Shown here piece after piece: positions 45,975 to 57,975 of a stretch of 64,000 nucleotides of DNA. Numbering within the stretch: the first letter of the stretch is position 1; every line of letters begins with the position of its first letter. A model generated the notes under the pieces. The model saw nothing but the letters and a program-made list of their open reading frames with translations. It was not told the origin of the DNA and did no database searches. Origin of the DNA: Undaria pinnatifida (Eukaryota > Sar > Phaeophyceae > Laminariales > Alariaceae); contig JABAKD010000012.1 of NCBI GenBank assembly GCA_012845835.1, forward strand, positions 10,858,213 to 10,922,212, read 5' to 3'. Made by a program: the position numbers and the translations under genes.

Positions 45975-46150
45975 ATTTGGAAAAAGAAAAGAACATGCAA
46001 AAGAAATGACAGAAAAGAAAAGAAAAGACAATAAAAGAAAGCGAAACGGAAAAGAAAAATAAATACGGGACAGGAAAAGGAAGGAAAAGAAAAGACAAGA
46101 CAAGAAGAGGAAGCAACGAAAAGAAAGAAAGAAAACAAAGCAAAACACAC
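45975..46150. repeat. Purine-only GAAAA-rich tract
   Basis: AAAAGAAAAGAAAAGACA-type sequence, almost pyrimidine-free for about 175 bp. Phe/Ser/Leu minus frames are artefacts. Confidence 0.9.
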
Positions 46151-46310
46151 AACTATTAGCAGACCTTGGGGACTGACTAAACACGCGGCATTCGGCTCAT
46201 CATAAGAGTATTATACTTCCCCGTCTCGTACGTATGAGTTCGTACACTCTGTCGTAATCTAAAGACTTGTTATCTGTCTCGTAGACCATGATATGACGTA
46301 TTTAGACACT

Positions 46311-46538
46311 TTTTTTTTTTTTTTTTTTTTCCTCCGGCGGATGGGGAAAAATAAAGCTTTAGCTCACCACACTTCCACGTATTTTCATACGCGTCGCGTG
46401 TCGATTTAACTCAGTTGCTTTCGCAGCCCAACGCTACGTAGCTGGCGCACCCTTCGGGTCCCATCGTAGGTATAGCGTAAGCTGTCCCTATCAGCGGTCT
46501 TCGTTTCAACCCCGGCAGCGCAAGCTGCCGTTGTATAC
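46311..46538 (-). mobile_element. SINE-B, longest copy
   Basis: Poly-T of 22 at the left (a poly-A tail on the minus strand), then CCTCCGGCGGATGGGGAAAA, ACTTCCACGTATTTTCATAC, GCAGCCCAACGCTACGTAGC, continuing to about 46538. AGACACT before the tail and again at 46540 may be the target duplication. Confidence 0.75.
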
Positions 46539-46688
46539 GAGACACTGTCTTGTTTCATTAGTACTACAGGACACCATGTTTCATCAGGTGGTATATCTGA
46601 AATGGACGAGGGCAGGATTCGTACATACGTGTTCCCTTTTATATGTTCTGCGTGTAATGCAGGAGGTGGCTTATCCGGACACATCAGA

Positions 46689-46780
46689 TTAACCCCTTTA
46701 CAACAACTGGAAACCCGTTATGGGGACAAAATTACTTGAATTTAGTATAGGGAGGGGTTCGGGGGCTCTAAAAGGGTCAA
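46689..46780. mobile_element. M95 MITE, copy c
   Basis: TTAACCCCTTTACAACAACT, AAATTACTTGAATTTAGTAT, GGGGGCTCTAAAAGGGTCAA. Opposite orientation to copies a and b. Confidence 0.75.
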
Positions 46781-47070
46781 GCCCCCCCCAAAAAATCGCT
46801 ATTAATCCCAGCTCAGTGAAATCCAGGCGTCTCTTCTTGCTGTATGTGGGCATGGCGCGTACTTGTACTACTAATCACCAAGTAAGTCTGCGTTTTGCAG
46901 GTAGATGGACAAAAACTGGTACGGAAACGAAAGTGTATGCAGCTTAAGCGTTTTTTACCCAGGTCCAGGAGGATCTAAAAAACAAAAAAAGCACTACAAG
47001 TATTAATACTGTAAAAAGTGAACCTCGTCCCTGCTAATTTATTCAAAAGTTAATGGTGAGACGGTTCGAA

Positions 47071-47336
47071 ACATCCCGAGTGCATACAACTCGAGTGTCG
47101 TACAAATCCGTGGAGACTTTTTCTTGTGCGCAAATTGGCTTACTTGCGGAAAGCGCGAGAGCGTGAGTTAGCCACACTCGATGGAAAATCGACGAGCACA
47201 GTTGGGATTGCTGAACCCCACATGCGCGATGAAAAATTGAAGGCAAGGACCGGGGGGAAGAACGGACGACACCTGTGTGACCACGGCTTTCGTCCAGTAG
47301 TAGCTGGAAAGTAGTGAAGAGTGGAGAAAAAAATAA
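47071..47336 (+). mobile_element. SINE-A, copy e (5'-truncated)
   Basis: Starts at CCGAGTGCATACAACTCGAG, lacking the tRNA-like head. The body and GAGAAAAAAATAA-type tail are kept. Confidence 0.75.
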
Positions 47337-48687
47337 TGGGGATTTCATCTGGCGGCGCGAAAATTGACGCGTGGAAAGAAAGCGCGAAAGAAAGCGTGAG
47401 CTACTATTTTAACAACAGCAAAGTAGCATGAACATCGGGACGAGCACGAAAAGCTGAAGAAGGTTGGGGAAAATGCTCAATCCCTATTATATATATATGC
47501 GTGATAAAAATGAAGGCATGTAGTATGTTCCGCCGGCGTTCGTGGGGGAGAACAGCACTCGACGCCTCCTCCAGTGACCACGGCTTCTCCGGAAGGCCGC
47601 TGAGGGTAAACACACTCATTACGGGTCGAGATGATGAGCTGGATAGTAAAAAGTGACGATTCAAAAAAGGGGGAAAAAAAAAGGACGATAACCACACTCA
47701 CTTCGCACAGAACGAGCGGCACACAAAGAGGAGTAACCGGAGCGGGAGTATTATTATAGCGCATGCATGATGCATGATGACATGAAAATGTACCAGGACA
47801 TCAGCTTTCAGCCAAACAGCGTAGTAGATCGTAGCATATATTATAGATAGTTCGCACCCACCACCTCTTTAAACTACTGGTATAACACCCTTTTTCCAAT
47901 ATTTCCACGAACTTTCGTCGCAAGAAAAAAAAACTAAGAAGGATGAAGGATAAAGGATGAAGTGCTAGAAGATACGTCAGAGAAGAGGGTTTCCTTTTTT
48001 TGCAACTGCCACCACGTTTGCGTGAACTCACACAACTTGGAATCTGGGCGGCATCGTCGTTTCTGCCGTGAGTTGAGGTAAACTAAAACCCTTCCCCTGT
48101 CTTTACGTTTGGACCTGTTGGGTTACTAGTGCAACATCCGCGCAGCAGTAGCAAGCGCGTCATGGACCCATTGCCGAGAGCGTATAGATACCACTCGCCG
48201 TGATAATAGCAATGCAGCACAGAACACCCCACGATGAGAAACGGGATGGTTCTCAGATTACATTTCCTGTTCCATCCTTTTAATTGCTGGGCCTCTTTTT
48301 TATGGTTGTGTCATCGTCCGGCTGAAAAAGGTGTAGACCCGGCTGTTTCCCTTTTTATTTTGTTGAACACAAATCGATTCTGCACGACGATCCGAAGGTG
48401 TCGAAGAGCTCCGCCTCATGTGACGGTAACGGGCCTTTGATGCAGCGGAGACCCAGCGTCGAGTCTCTTTCATATGTGTCTTGGAGAACTGTCATCCTGG
48501 CTTTGCGACTGCCCTGTGTCTTAAACAGATGAATCCTAGTGTCCTGTACCACCAAAGTGCGAGACCTCTCACTCGCTCCCACCCCTAACAACATGCCTGG
48601 TACCAAAGAAAGGATGTAGTCTAGACTTTACACCTTTTTAAAGCTGTTCCGCGCGCAGCTTTATTTAGTGAGACTATCCAAATTGAG
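47337..48687. other. Intergenic, no gene recognised
   Basis: Short frames only. A SINE-A-like scrap (ATAAAAATGAAGGCA, GTGACCACGGCTTCTCCGGA) lies at 47500-47600, indicating an older decayed copy. Confidence 0.45.
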
Positions 48688-48830
48688 CAGCGAGGCCGCG
48701 CGAGGCCGCGCGAAGCCGCGCGAAAGCCGCGCGAAGGGTCGTAGACCTAGCCTGGATTAGGAACGGGGTTGGGGGTTAGGGTTAACTTGAGCGTCAACGT
48801 TAGGGTTTTAGGGTTGGGTTGGTTCTACAA
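48688..48830. repeat. GCCGCGCGA tandem and telomere-like TTAGGG block
   Basis: 48690-48738 has five units of GAGGCCGCGC / GAAGCCGCGC. It is followed at 48763-48825 by GGGTTGGGGGTTAGGGTTAA and GTTAGGGTTTTAGGGTTGGG. Confidence 0.7.
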
Positions 48831-50160
48831 CCCTCGTTATTATGTAACCTGTCAAAAAACAAACACAAAAAAACACGGAAACCAAGCCTACAAACAAACA
48901 TGTTTCATAATAAAGTGTACCTCTGAAAAATGTTTTTGCTTTTTTCCTTGCTTTTTTCTACATGTGGTATGTTTAGTCTAGGGGTGAGGATGCGGGTGGT
49001 GACATCGTCAATAAAAAAGTACGTACAGGTAACCTGTTTCTACGACTTATTATGTACAGCAGTGGGAAACGCCGATATCGAAGTGTGTCTATAACGCCGC
49101 CCGTGAAAATTTGGAAACCCGGCCGCAGGAGTCAGTCAGACGGTCACCTACCCGAGGCTACTTGTAGTAATAATAGTTGTATAGTCTATACGTGTACGTG
49201 CGTATTTTTGACGAGAGAGGCCGCCGCGTAGGGCGGCGTGGTTGAAGAATACGGAGGGCGGAGACAGATGAGGGTTGGTTACGTTTAGCCATTTTTTTTC
49301 TTCTTTTGCGCATGCTCTTATTATACTTGTATATGTACCTGTGGTATGTGCTAACGTTCCAGGTACGCGGTTATCAGGCGCCAATATACCAGGTAGCTCC
49401 GGGCTGGAGAGTGGAGAATGGTGGGTTTTTTGCCCACAATTTTATTATCTGTGAACGATGTAAAATTCTAACGGTGTGAGCCGGCCAGGTGCAGGCACAG
49501 CCAGTGGTCCTCCCTGCGTGTTTTCCCTCCGCAAGGACAAAAAACATGCAACACTACAATAATATTAGTACCATAGCTGAGGCTACCAGGTACTAGGGTA
49601 TATATTATAAAAAAATTATATGTATCGCACATATTGCCTGTCTCGAAACGGTATATTGATCGTAGACAGGCGTATGCCACAATGTTCTTCTGTACGTCGT
49701 GTAACTAGCGATGCTGGCATGCACAGGACCTACCTACCAACGGTATGCCCCATCCCAAAAGGCGCTTCACACCTCTCCCATCTAATGAATGGGCCATGAC
49801 GGCGATCCAGCCATTGTTGTGCGTCGTCTCCACGTCAAACCGTTATTTCTATAGATATCATCCCCAACGGCATCATCATCAGTAACCCCAGTATCCGTGC
49901 TGTTTCTTCGTCCTAGAGACATACAAACCCTCAGTGTAGTCACATACGAAGTATGCTGCTATGTGATACTACTACGGTAAGATATAGAAAACCAAAAACA
50001 ATCGCAATTAGTCAAAAGTAAAGCAAAAGCCATTATTTTTGTGGGCCATTCATCATAGCTCCCAACTTTAGTCAAGAGTATTACTAGACACTAGACACTC
50101 GTATAGCGATTGTTAAGATACGCCCTCGAAAGGCCTGTAGGTATCCGAATTTGAGATCAT
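48831..50160. other. Intergenic, no gene recognised
   Basis: No repeat family match and no convincing frame. Confidence 0.4.
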
Positions 50161-50583
50161 TTGGATAGGGTTTCGTATGATAAGGTTGGCGGTTTATATT
50201 CGGGGAAGTTAGGAATTATATCGGAGGCACGCGCCTCCGATCTCAGAAGCTATCCCGGGCTCTGGTGGAAACGAATAAAGCTACATATCTACGAAGGAAC
50301 GAAAGTGAGTACTCTCCGAGGACCTGCTCAATTGGCAGACCTGCAGGGGGCTCTCTGTGTCCCCCATCATTTAATTTCACATGTGGCGTCGTCGGCAGGA
50401 CAGAAAAGAAAACACGATAATATTCTTTGGGTGTGGAGTGTGGAATGTGGATGCAAAGAAGCGAAGGCCGATCTTTCCGAAGTTTTCGAGTATTTCCCAC
50501 CCCGCTTCCCTTTTGTCAACAAGGGGGGGGTATACGGAATTATTGGAAATCTTCTTATGGCTCAGCCAAGTCTTGCATACTAA
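50161..50583 (+). CDS. Unrecognised 140-codon open frame
   Basis: An intact frame free of obvious repeats, with ordinary residue mix (RASDLRSYPGLWWKRIKLHI near the middle, ending GNLLMAQPSLAY). No domain recognised. It includes a 9-bp perfect hairpin at 50220-50241, and a GTGAGTAC word at about 50306 could act as a splice donor. Reported as a candidate only. Confidence 0.25.
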   Translation: MDRVSYDKVGGLYSGKLGIISEARASDLRSYPGLWWKRIKLHIYEGTKVSTLRGPAQLADLQGALCVPHHLISHVASSAGQKRKHDNILWVWSVECGCKEAKADLSEVFEYFPPRFPFVNKGGVYGIIGNLLMAQPSLAY

Positions 50584-50704
50584 TATTTATATACATATAT
50601 TATAAGGGTATTATCTTATACCAGGTATGATATATGTGGGCTTTATATCGTCTGAGTAAAGGCGAAAAGTTTTTCTGATTTTCTTAGCAGTCTCTCGTAC
50701 TTCT

Positions 50705-51003
50705 TTTTTTTTCTCACACTATTATTTTCCAGCTTCTGGACAAGCCGTGGTCACAGGTGTTGTCCCTTCTCCCCCCCGGTTCTTGCCTTAGTTTTTATCG
50801 CGCATAGGGTTCAGCAGTCCCACTGCTCGTCGATTTTTCATCGAGTGTCGCTAACTCACGCTCTCGCGCTTTCCGCAAGTCAATTTGTGCACAAGAAAAA
50901 GTCCCCACGAATTTATACGAGTATGCACTCGGTGGGGCTCGAACTCACGAAACTGACCTATACCAGGCTCGAGGATAACCTGATACGCCACCGGGGCGAC
51001 CGG
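50705..51003 (-). mobile_element. SINE-A, copy f
   Basis: Minus strand: GGTCGCCCCGGTGGCGTATC, GAGTTCGAGCCCC, AGCGCGAGAGCGTGAGTTAG, ATTGCTGAACCCTATGCGC, then an A-rich tail (TTCTTTTTTTTTCTC on plus at 50703). Confidence 0.85.
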
Positions 51004-51754
51004 ATACTACAACAGTACAATAGCAGTGTATTCGACGCGAGTCAACGAGAAGAGGGGAAAAAAAAAGCTGAAATGTTCTCCTTGCGATGAAAATGAAGGC
51101 ACGTACCGTACGTAGTAAGTAGTGGGGAGGGGGGAGGAGGATCCGCTGTGTGACCCCGGATCTGAGTTACTACTGGGAGGTGGTGCGAGGAGAGTACGTA
51201 GTGCGAGGATAATAGATGGGATGGGGGGGGAGAGTAAATATATGTACCTGCTGGGTTATGTAATGTATCTGCTGGGTTATGAAATGTACCTGCTGGATTA
51301 TGTACCTCGTGGGTTATGCTATTATTATATACGACCGACAGCAGTCATCAGAAAAATAACTTTTTTTTGCTCAATACTCGGCCCCAGGTCAACACAAATA
51401 TACAGCCACGAACCCCCCGCGCTATATTTGTGAATGGAAAGCGGTGAGGGGTGAGAGGTGGGTTTTGTGTGCCGCGAGCCGCGGGCCATGTGGTCTGACG
51501 TGTCTCCTCGCAGAATGGACCACCACCAAGTACCTGCTTCAACCCGCGTATGTATGAGTCGTTTTACGGCGGTAGCCCCCCCAACTTTTCTTTGACGAAA
51601 TCGCCAGGGGTATTGATAACCAGCGTCCGGCCGTCGATCTACTGAAATACGGTGTCCGTAGACACCCCGACGTTATCGTTCGATTGCCCCCTTTTTTTCC
51701 ACAAACAAGAAAATGTAGACTCTATATATATTGAAAAAAAAAAAAATGTTTATG
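51004..51754. other. Intergenic with GGGTTATG tandem pieces
   Basis: 51245-51320 repeats a TGTACCTGCTGGGTTATG-like unit four times (about 20 bp each). No gene. Confidence 0.5.
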
Positions 51755-51846
51755 TAATGGCATGTTTCCTCAGTGTCGAGCAGGAGCCGCCGTGAAACGT
51801 TCGTTAAACAAGACCGCTGATTTGGGGGGGGGCGCTATCGTAGAAG
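51755..51846 (+). repeat. Repeat family F, copy 3
   Basis: CCTCAGTGTCGAGCAGGAGC, AAACGTTCGTTAAACAAG, GGGGGGGCGCTATCGTAGA. It abuts FB1 copy n, as copy 1 abuts FB1 copy a. Confidence 0.65.
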
Positions 51847-51847
51847 C

Positions 51848-52160
51848 AGTTGTATAGATGTACGAGCACTTTTCTTTCGACTGAAAAATGGTTTCTGAAT
51901 GTGACGAGGCTCTTTAGGTTAACCCAAAATCGTCGGGAAAAAAAAAAAATGAAAAAAACATTTTTGTTTCTTGCCCAGGCAGGGTGATTCTCGTTGGGTA
52001 CCTACAGAGGCCATTATGGGATTTTTCATACGGTATCATTTGGCAGCAGTCTTATTCTTCTCCCGATTGCACAAGTTTTTGGTCATAAGGCTCCCAAATT
52101 AGGGAACCTCTAAAAAAAAGAAAAAGAAAAAGTCGTGCACCTCTATCTTGGCACGCGTCC
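51848..52160. mobile_element. FB1 element, copy n
   Basis: Left end degraded (GTTGTATAGATGTACGAGC). TTTCTGAATGTGACGAGGCT, TTAACCCAAAATCGTCGGG, CATTATGGGATTTTTCATAC, then CACCTCTATCTTGGCACGCGT. Confidence 0.7.
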
Positions 52161-53049
52161 AACCGTTATACTTTTCGTTCACGCGGTATACGAACTATAC
52201 GAAGTCTACTATAACTAGAGGCTGCAACCTGTGCAACCTTTCTTTTCACCCCGGCCTCTGGGGGCAACGAACGATTCATAATGTGATATTCGCCGCTATC
52301 ACCCCGCCGAATGTGTCAAATGGTAAAACAAACAATGATGCCACATGCGGGCCGGTTCTCGGGCTCTTCGAGTATCATGGCGGACGCACAGCTCGCAACG
52401 TATTTTCCACCCCGGGCGATTGCGCAAGAACGCAAGGAACTATACTTTCCTGTGGTTTCGCTGTTGTTTTCGGGTTTGCCGTTTGGTACACCAGTAAAAC
52501 AAAGAGTACCGCTTCTGAGCGATAATTTCACCCTTCCAAACTACGGCAGCAGGCAACAACAGCAGCAGTCAATACCTGCACCCCCCGTTTGGGGACGAAA
52601 ATCACTTGAAATTAGAGTACGATAATATAATGTTTTCGTACACATGATACACATAATACGAAGAGAAAGTGGCAGCTCGAAAGCGTAGACGAATTTCGAC
52701 TGACGGTCCACTCTTTTCCCTTGGCGGGCAGCCGTCAAGGGACTGAACTCCACACACTAAAACTATTATGATAAGTCCAAAGACGCCCTTGACGGGTCAA
52801 ACTAGAACGCGGTCACTTTTTTCGGTGCGACTCGTTGACTGATTGCTTTTTGGATGTATGTACGCGGCGAGTACCGCGCTCAGGTTCGTTTCGTTTCGAT
52901 TTCTTTTTTGTTTTCCTATTATGGAACCAGTCATGTTCATCTCAACTAAATACGCGGGCCTAGAATGAAAAACCACGCGCGGTGTAGTCTATGGTTACTT
53001 GAGAAACCGCAACTTAATCCCGGTCGCATGGATTATTCTGTTTGACCTC
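52161..53049. other. Intergenic; M95-like scrap
   Basis: 52575-52620 (CCGTTTGGGGACGAAAATCA, CTTGAAATTAG) resembles the M95 interior. The 125-codon frame at 52148 starts in the FB1 terminus and is unrecognised. Confidence 0.4.
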
Positions 53050-53140
53050 CTCTCATTGCGGATGGGGAAAAATTAAGCTTGCTTCAGCTCACCACAATTC
53101 CACGTCTTTTCATACACACGTTGTGTGCACGATATCATTA
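53050..53140 (-). mobile_element. SINE-B fragment
   Basis: GCGGATGGGGAAAAATTAAG, TTCAGCTCACCACAATTCCA, CGTCTTTTCATACACACG. No poly-T tail. Confidence 0.65.
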
Positions 53141-53459
53141 TCCTGTTGCTCCACCTCGCGCTATATATCAACGGGTTCCTCGTACGATATGTTTCGCATT
53201 GTTATTTGTGACACGTTCCACGCGTGCTCCAACAATCCCGGACGCCATTCGTTCCCCGATGCCCCACGATGCGGGATAAAAAGTTCAAGATTTTCGTTGC
53301 GTCGATTTTTTTTTCGGTTCGATTTATTGATGGATCATAATCAAAAGTCGGGAATTTTTCCGTGATGCTTTCACACTACTACTGCTGTTACAATGTACGT
53401 GCATGTAACCAGCAGGGGAGGTCATCGACCTCTGTATGGTATACCAGCAGGGTATATAC

Positions 53460-53668
53460 GTTCTTGTGCTCAAATTGACTTGCGGAAAGCGCGAGAGCGT
53501 GAGTTGGCAAAACTCGATGAAATACAGTATCGACGAGCAGTGGGATTGCTGAACCCTATGCGCGATAAAAATCGAAGGCAAGGACCGGGGGGGAGAAGGG
53601 ACTTCACCTGTGACCACGGCTTGTCCAGAAGAAGCTGAAAGGTAGAAGTGTGAAACAAAAAAAAAATA
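53460..53668 (+). mobile_element. SINE-A, copy g (5'-truncated)
   Basis: Starts at TTCTTGTGCTCAAATTGAC. Body and AAACAAAAAAAAAA tail intact. ATACG precedes it and also follows the tail, a possible short target duplication. Confidence 0.8.
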
Positions 53669-54805
53669 CGGCCACTGACTGCTGTGTGGTTGTTGTACGT
53701 ATCGAGAGAGGTTGCATATATATCAAGTTGCAACGCGTTTTTTTTTGTCAGAAACGATGCGGAAAAGCGAACAATTTGGCTTTAGACAACCGCCATAAGC
53801 AGCATAATAAGCACGGTAGTAAACGATTAAAAGAAAGCACCCCCGCCTTCCCGAAAAGATTAACAAAATGCCATACAATGTATCGCCATACGATATGGCA
53901 TTCATCGCAGTAATGTTGAGGTATTAGTTTGAACAACCCACAGCCACAATATATTCCGGCCCATATATGCCAGTATATGTCCCTACGGCAGTAAACAATG
54001 AAATACTCCGACAGCAATACGTAGCAGGAAATAACACAACCAAGAAAAATTTTAGAATATAATTGCCCGCAAGTGGAGTGTGTTAAAACTCTCGTTGGTT
54101 GTGGTGTGCTCGCTTGTTTTTTAGCGTTGGCGGATAAACTGTCACCACATGAGTGCGCAGGTGGAATACATGAAAAACGAAACGACAGAGGAAATGGTTG
54201 TTTGTGGATCGACGGTGCAAGTCTCTGTTACGTGCAGTTCTCTGGCTTCTCCGCCCCCCCCAGCTCGAACAGAACCTACCTGCACGCCTACTGACTATTC
54301 TTCCAGCATTGGCGGTAGTGCGATAACAGCAACTCGCTGCTCTCGCAATCGCATTATTACAAAGACAAAAAGAAACACTACAAGTACAGCTCAGCTAGCT
54401 GTGAGATCGAGGTTTTCGTCGGCGCTGAGGCAGAAGAAGAAGGTATTGATCATACTGGTGAGTGGCAGCGCGGCTTTTCGCGGCAACTCCTAGATTCGCT
54501 CGTAATAATGGTGGTGAACCAATCATTGTCGTGGGAACCTTGATGAGAGATAGATGCAGAAAGAAAGCGGCGACGAACAAGACATGACCCGTGATGAGTG
54601 CAACATGTACCGCCACGATTGCGTTTCGTCGGGTGGAGCTGCCATTACTTGGTGTCCACCCAATAAATACAATGCAGGGAAGCACGATGTTAGCTACAAA
54701 ATGCCGCAGCGCGGTACTAATACTACTACTACGGCTTGTTTCTACCTGTACTCTCTCGCACGCAACCTGACGCATTCGGAGACAGCAGTGGTGATTTAGA
54801 CTCCA
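53669..54805. other. Intergenic, no gene recognised
   Basis: Opposed frames (54149-54493 plus, 54395-54865 minus) overlap, and the minus frame starts inside SINE-B. A scrap of the A right end (AGCTGTGAGATCGAGGTTTT) lies at about 54400. Confidence 0.4.
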
Positions 54806-54999
54806 TTTTTTTTTTTTTTTTCCAAGTCCTCCGGCGGATGGGGGGAGCTTGTAAGCCCACCACACTTCCTCGTATTCTCATACACAGTCGTGTCAGTTTT
54901 AAGTCGATTGCATTCGCAATCCAGCTGGTTTTCTGGTGTGCCCTTCAGTTCCCGGAATTAGCGGCGACGGCGCGAGCTGTCTGTCCCTGCCGGCGGTCC
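54806..54999 (-). mobile_element. SINE-B copy with poly-A tail and likely target duplication
   Basis: Poly-T then CCTCCGGCGGATGGGG, CCCACCACACTTCCTCGTAT, GATTGCATTCGCAATCCAGC. TTAGACTCCA before and TTAGACACCA after match at nine of ten positions. Confidence 0.75.
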
Positions 55000-55663
55000 G
55001 CGTTAGACACCAAAAACGCCATTTTGTTTTTTACTCTATCGTCGTGCTCGCCGTCCACCAGTATATGCAGCATGAACTTCACCGTCGATCCTTGTTTTTT
55101 TTTTCATCGTCATCACTTGAGTCCCACGGGGAGTTGATGCAACCAGAATAACCCCACCAACACGGCCTACCTACGAACGTACGACAGACTTTTTTGGCTT
55201 TTCTCGTAGCGGTTTGAGACAATTATGGTTCATGTCGCGCGCGCGTGTGTGTTTGTGTGTGTGTGTGTGTTTTTTTTTTTTCCATGTCGGGCGTTGTTTT
55301 GTTTTTCGTCAGAGGGCTCGATAATGACTCTCGAAACAAATTCGAAACCGAAAGAAACGCCGAACGTCTACTCGTGCACGCTATTTTGATGCATTATAAA
55401 TATGAAGCACACTCTGGGAGAAAGTTCAAAACCGTATCACGCCCACCCGAACCGCGAACCCCAACAAAAGTCGAACTCCACGGACCACATTGGCGCAGGA
55501 CGACACGCTACATATCATAGGCGTCAGTGGCTGCTGCTTCCTTGAAAACTACTGCCGCGTTTCGCCACTGTATCCCTCTTCCGATGATTTCTGACGACAA
55601 AAATTGCCGAGATGCCCCCCCACCCCCCTCCGCGCCACCTCTCGCCCCATGGTTCGCCGTGCA

Positions 55664-55850
55664 CTCTAAGGAGTACACCCCCCCCTTCCCCTCCCCCCTC
55701 CGTTCTCTGTGGATTACAACTACGGGCATGCATGATGATGAGCCCCCCGCCCCTCCCCCTCCCTTGCCGGTGGATGAACACTACGGCCATGCATGATGAT
55801 GAGTACCCCTCCCTCCCTTCCCCCCTGTCTCCCGTCAGGTGAGCCTCGCG
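55664..55850. repeat. About 60-bp C-rich tandem units upstream of the gene
   Basis: Three imperfect units, each with CATGCATGATGATGAG followed by a CCCCTCCCCCTCCC-type tract, end 15-60 bp before the ATG at 55864. Could be 5' UTR or promoter sequence, but no TATA-like element is evident. Confidence 0.6.
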
Positions 55851-55863
55851 ACCCTTCCGCAAG

Positions 55864-56112
55864 ATGCCGAACTGGCCGTCGATGTCGAGCTTGGTGCAGG
55901 AGAGCGAAGGACCCCAGCAGCGACAAAAGTCTTTCAAGCCCCTCGTGGGGACGGAGGTCGTGGTCGGCGGTAACTTGGACGTGGAGAACCAGTCCTCCGC
56001 CAAGGGAGCCGTGGTGATCCTCAACGACGAGGACGACCAGAACGATGACGACGTCGACCCCGGCATCGACGATGTGGAGTCGAGGATGACCGTTCTGACG
56101 TTTCTCAAGATC
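55864..56112 (+). CDS. Exon 1 of the flavocytochrome gene
   Basis: Codons 1-83, donor GTGAGT, phase 0. Encodes MPNWPSMSSLVQE, an acidic run (LNDEDDQNDDDVDPGIDD) and the start of the first hydrophobic segment (MTVLTFLKI). Confidence 0.75.
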
Positions 56113-57944
56113 GTGAGTTTTTGTGTGTGTGTTATACCTTGGGGTTCACAATTACCCACGATTACACACACCGCCCGGTCATTCTTGAAGTTTGTCGTAC
56201 AGGCATAAGTGTAGAGAACGTGTGTAAGAATTCCGGGCTGGGCGCTATTTACTGAAACAACCAAAAAAAAAAATACACCTCAGCTGTGAGATCGACCCGA
56301 GAAAGAGATTTTGAAAGTGTTTTGTTCTCATGTCGGGAGTGCGGTGCTAAAAAAGTGGTTTATGACCAGAATCCGTTTTTTTCTTTTTTTTTGCTTAAAT
56401 GCTGTATTTCTTGTGAATTGACGGGATTCCCTTCTTAAAACCAGAGACCGTCTCTTGTGTGCTACGAGGACATTGATTTCAGTGACTGAACTGAACGACT
56501 CCCCGCTTAATCAGAGTTCGTGTCTGAATTTGTCGTGCTCGTTTTCTTCTTTCCTCTTCATGCAATGAGTTCATTTTTGCATACCCTAGCAAGCGGGGCC
56601 TTTTGCTGTGGGGGATCGTTCATCGGGGGGGGGGGGGGGGGGGGGGGGGGGGATGGGGGGGGGCACTTTCCATTAAGTTACTGAAAAAAAGATTTTGGGT
56701 TAACACCTTTACAGCTGGAAACCCTTTTGGGGGGGAAAATACTTGATGTTAGTGTAGGGAGAGTTTTTTTTTTTTGGGGGGGGGTCTAACGGGGTTAAGG
56801 AAGGTACGGAGCACTTCAGGCGAGGAGAGCTTCCTAATAAAAAAGGGGTGTACCTGATCTGCCATAGCGGTCTGACTGCTGCCTGTAGAATGGATTGGAT
56901 TGGATCCTTTTTACGTATCCAGGCCCTCCTTTTCCTTTTTTCGTTTTTTAAATGTCCGTGCTGTTTGGTTATCCTCTGATATCTTATGGTGTGTGCAGGT
57001 CACGTTTTTCTCGGCTTTGTACATGGCCACCAACCCGTGGTTCTTCTTCTACGACGCCGACAAGAAAGAAATCTGCCCTTACAGGTGAGAACGACCCCCC
57101 CCCCCCTCGTCGACATGAGAATTTTTAGTCGGTTTCGGCTACAAACAAAGCGCGTGCTTGCTGCACCGCTACGTTTGTCTATTTTGCAGCGTCCTTTAAC
57201 ACATGGACAGGGATTGATTGCTCGGAGCGGGTGGCACCCGTCTCTTTTTTTTTTTTTTTGGTTGTCTTGATTTGAGTTTTTCAAGAGCCACAAGGCGAGG
57301 AAGCACAACCGATCCATCTCTGGCGAGGATAGCCCGGCTAACACTGGGATACCAGGGAAAGCACAGGCACAGGCCAAGCCAACGTAAGGCAAGGCATGCC
57401 TGTTCATGAATGCGAGGGTGAGATGGACACCCCCCCCCCCCCCCCCTTCCCCCCTCCCGCTTCCTATCGCGCGTTCGACGCACGCCACGATATAGAGTAT
57501 CGGCCAAAGGATGTATTTCTTGTGTTCTTGTAAAATAACAGCCTCCTCTTGACGAGTGCTATAGTACACGATAGAGACTTAGCACGTTTTGGCTGAAGCG
57601 TTTCTTGAGTGACGTGGGCTCCTTAACGCCTTTACAACTCGGAATCCGTTTTCGGAGACGAAATTACTCGAAATTTGTATAGGGAGGGAGTTTTGGGGCT
57701 CTAACGGTGGTTGTTATAAACCCCCAAAAATCCTCGGAATTTTCATTGTTTTGGTTTGAGAACATTCGTCATTTTTTTATGTGTAGGCTAAACCTATGCC
57801 ATGGGACTGTCCATTGGGTACGCCGAACTCTTCTTTTTTCCCCAAAATAATTTATTGGGAGAGGCATACAGCCCCCTACGTGTAGGAACCTCTGAAAAAA
57901 ACGGTTCACCTTTGTCGTACTATTAGAAGCGCAAGCGCATGCGT

Positions 57945-57975
<31 letters not shown>

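Noticed and set aside
55524-56264. 246-codon minus frame opposite exon 1
   Set aside because: The plus strand carries exon 1 of a gene with consistent splicing; the minus frame is its shadow plus C-rich repeats.
57000-57569. 189-codon minus frame over exon 2 and intron 2
   Set aside because: Antisense to a supported exon and includes a G/C homopolymer; no domain.
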